DNA from: an uncultured Chitinophagaceae bacterium
GTDB taxonomy: Bacteria > Bacteroidota > Bacteroidia > Chitinophagales > Chitinophagaceae
Assembly: GCA_903895845.1 (NCBI GenBank)
Contig: CAITVK010000096.1
Span: 1 to 64,000, forward strand
Reading direction: 5' to 3'
DNA length: 64,000 nucleotides
The translations under genes and the position numbers were made by a program. The notes under the pieces are model-generated. The model did not search any database and was not told where the DNA came from. It saw nothing but the letters and a program-made list of their open reading frames with translations. Shown here in pieces: positions 63,671 through 64,000 of the stretch (position 1 is the stretch's first letter; the number at the start of each line of letters is the position of its first letter).

Positions 63671-63706
63671 AAAAAATGCAGCCCCACCCCACGTAAGACT
63701 GCACTG
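63671..63706 (-). terminator. Terminator of the truncated right-edge gene
   Basis: On the minus strand GCAGTC (63702-63697) pairs with GGCTGC (63683-63678) around a 13-nt loop, followed by T6. It is ~80 nt after the stop of the gene at 63783. Confidence 0.55.
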
Positions 63707-63782
63707 TATGCTATGCTTGATCCTGGCTTTGACTCTTCGTTATTTTTTCCTCAATTTCTTTGCCCCATAGCCATCCACAAGC

Positions 63783-64000
63783 TTAGAATGTATTCGCTCC
63801 TGCATATTTCAGATCAACTAAATTATCACTTGTATAATTACCTAAAGCAGACCAATCTCTACCTGAATCGGTACTTCTATATATTACTCCATTATCTCCA
63901 ACTGCAACACCAACGCTCCCCTTAAAAGCAAGTTGCCTTATGTTGCCACTCACGTTTATAAATGTCCAGCCATTTGATTGAGAATATGAACTCAATTCTA
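63783..64000 (-). CDS. YCF48/BNR-like repeat protein, 3' part only
   Basis: Only the C-terminal ~72 residues are in the window; the gene runs past the right edge. The visible part (GWTFINVSGNIRQLAFKG, VGVAVGDNGVIYRSTDSG and RDWSALGNYTSDNLVDLKYA) has one BNR-type Asp box (STDSGRDW) and a beta-propeller strand pattern like YCF48/photosystem II assembly-factor-like or sialidase-type repeats. No T9SS sorting domain is present at the C-terminus, which ends ANTF. Confidence 0.7.
   Translation of the reverse strand, partial: ELSSYSQSNGWTFINVSGNIRQLAFKGSVGVAVGDNGVIYRSTDSGRDWSALGNYTSDNLVDLKYAGANTF

Noticed and set aside
1-64000. tRNA, rRNA and insertion sequences
   Set aside because: No cloverleaf with an acceptor and T-loop pattern, no rRNA-like sequence and no transposase-like protein were noticed by eye; a dedicated scan could still find a small RNA.

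Overview
The window is chromosomal DNA of a member of the Bacteroidota, most likely Chitinophagaceae or a close relative. The evidence is two giant secreted proteins ending in type IX secretion (T9SS, Por) sorting domains, a PID-CTERM-like small protein, a long NusB, a DUF1573 lipoprotein next to YajC, and promoters of the TTTG / TAnnTTTG type. The DNA is AT-rich. I see no rRNA, tRNA, CRISPR array, insertion sequence or integrase.

Layout. 1-2.0 kb is accessory: a 21/42-nt tandem array, a broken membrane-protein gene and a two-gene cassette with a retropepsin-like protease, with two copies of an attC-like imperfect palindrome placed directly after genes. 2.0-6.0 kb holds housekeeping genes (nusB, DUF1573 lipoprotein, yajC, coaE) and a MATE exporter. 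6.0-7.6 kb has an outer-membrane protein and a cysteine-rich small protein that look metal-related. 7.7-12.3 kb is a 1549-residue secreted polysaccharide-lyase-like protein. 12.7-19.0 kb carries dnaJ/grpE, a TerC membrane protein, a HAD phosphatase, a protein-glutaminase-like enzyme and recQ. A third attC-like element follows a small secreted protein at 19.3 kb. 20.2-26.6 kb has a palindromic 21-nt array, pheT, a coiled-coil gene, zapA, a DegT aminotransferase, a LEA14-like lipoprotein and a HAD phosphatase.

27.3-40.0 kb is one 12.7-kb gene for a T9SS-secreted protein with a family 8 polysaccharide lyase domain. 40.2-47.4 kb holds a DUF3592-like protein, smc, small unknown genes and an exonuclease/GIY-YIG protein. 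47.4-59.2 kb holds a GH28 glycosidase, a PID-CTERM protein, a 26-unit modular array and a second giant T9SS protein made of three ~950-residue repeats. 59.7-63.5 kb has rpsF-rpsR-rplI, a fasciclin-domain protein, a lipoprotein, pyrophosphatase, a TauE-like permease and a small membrane protein. A truncated YCF48/BNR-type gene runs off the right edge.

Polysaccharide use (PL8, heparinase/alginate-lyase-like protein, GH28, T9SS export) is the main ecological theme, although there is no SusCD pair.

The least explained feature is a repeat architecture running through the window. At least six intergenic arrays with unrelated sequences share a 21-nt phase, and most units contain a short palindrome. 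A second set of arrays has a 7-nt phase, sits at gene ends, often forms inverted pairs, and twice enters coding sequence exactly at the hinge before a T9SS sorting domain. The second notable feature is the attC-like element, found three times, each time just after a stop codon.
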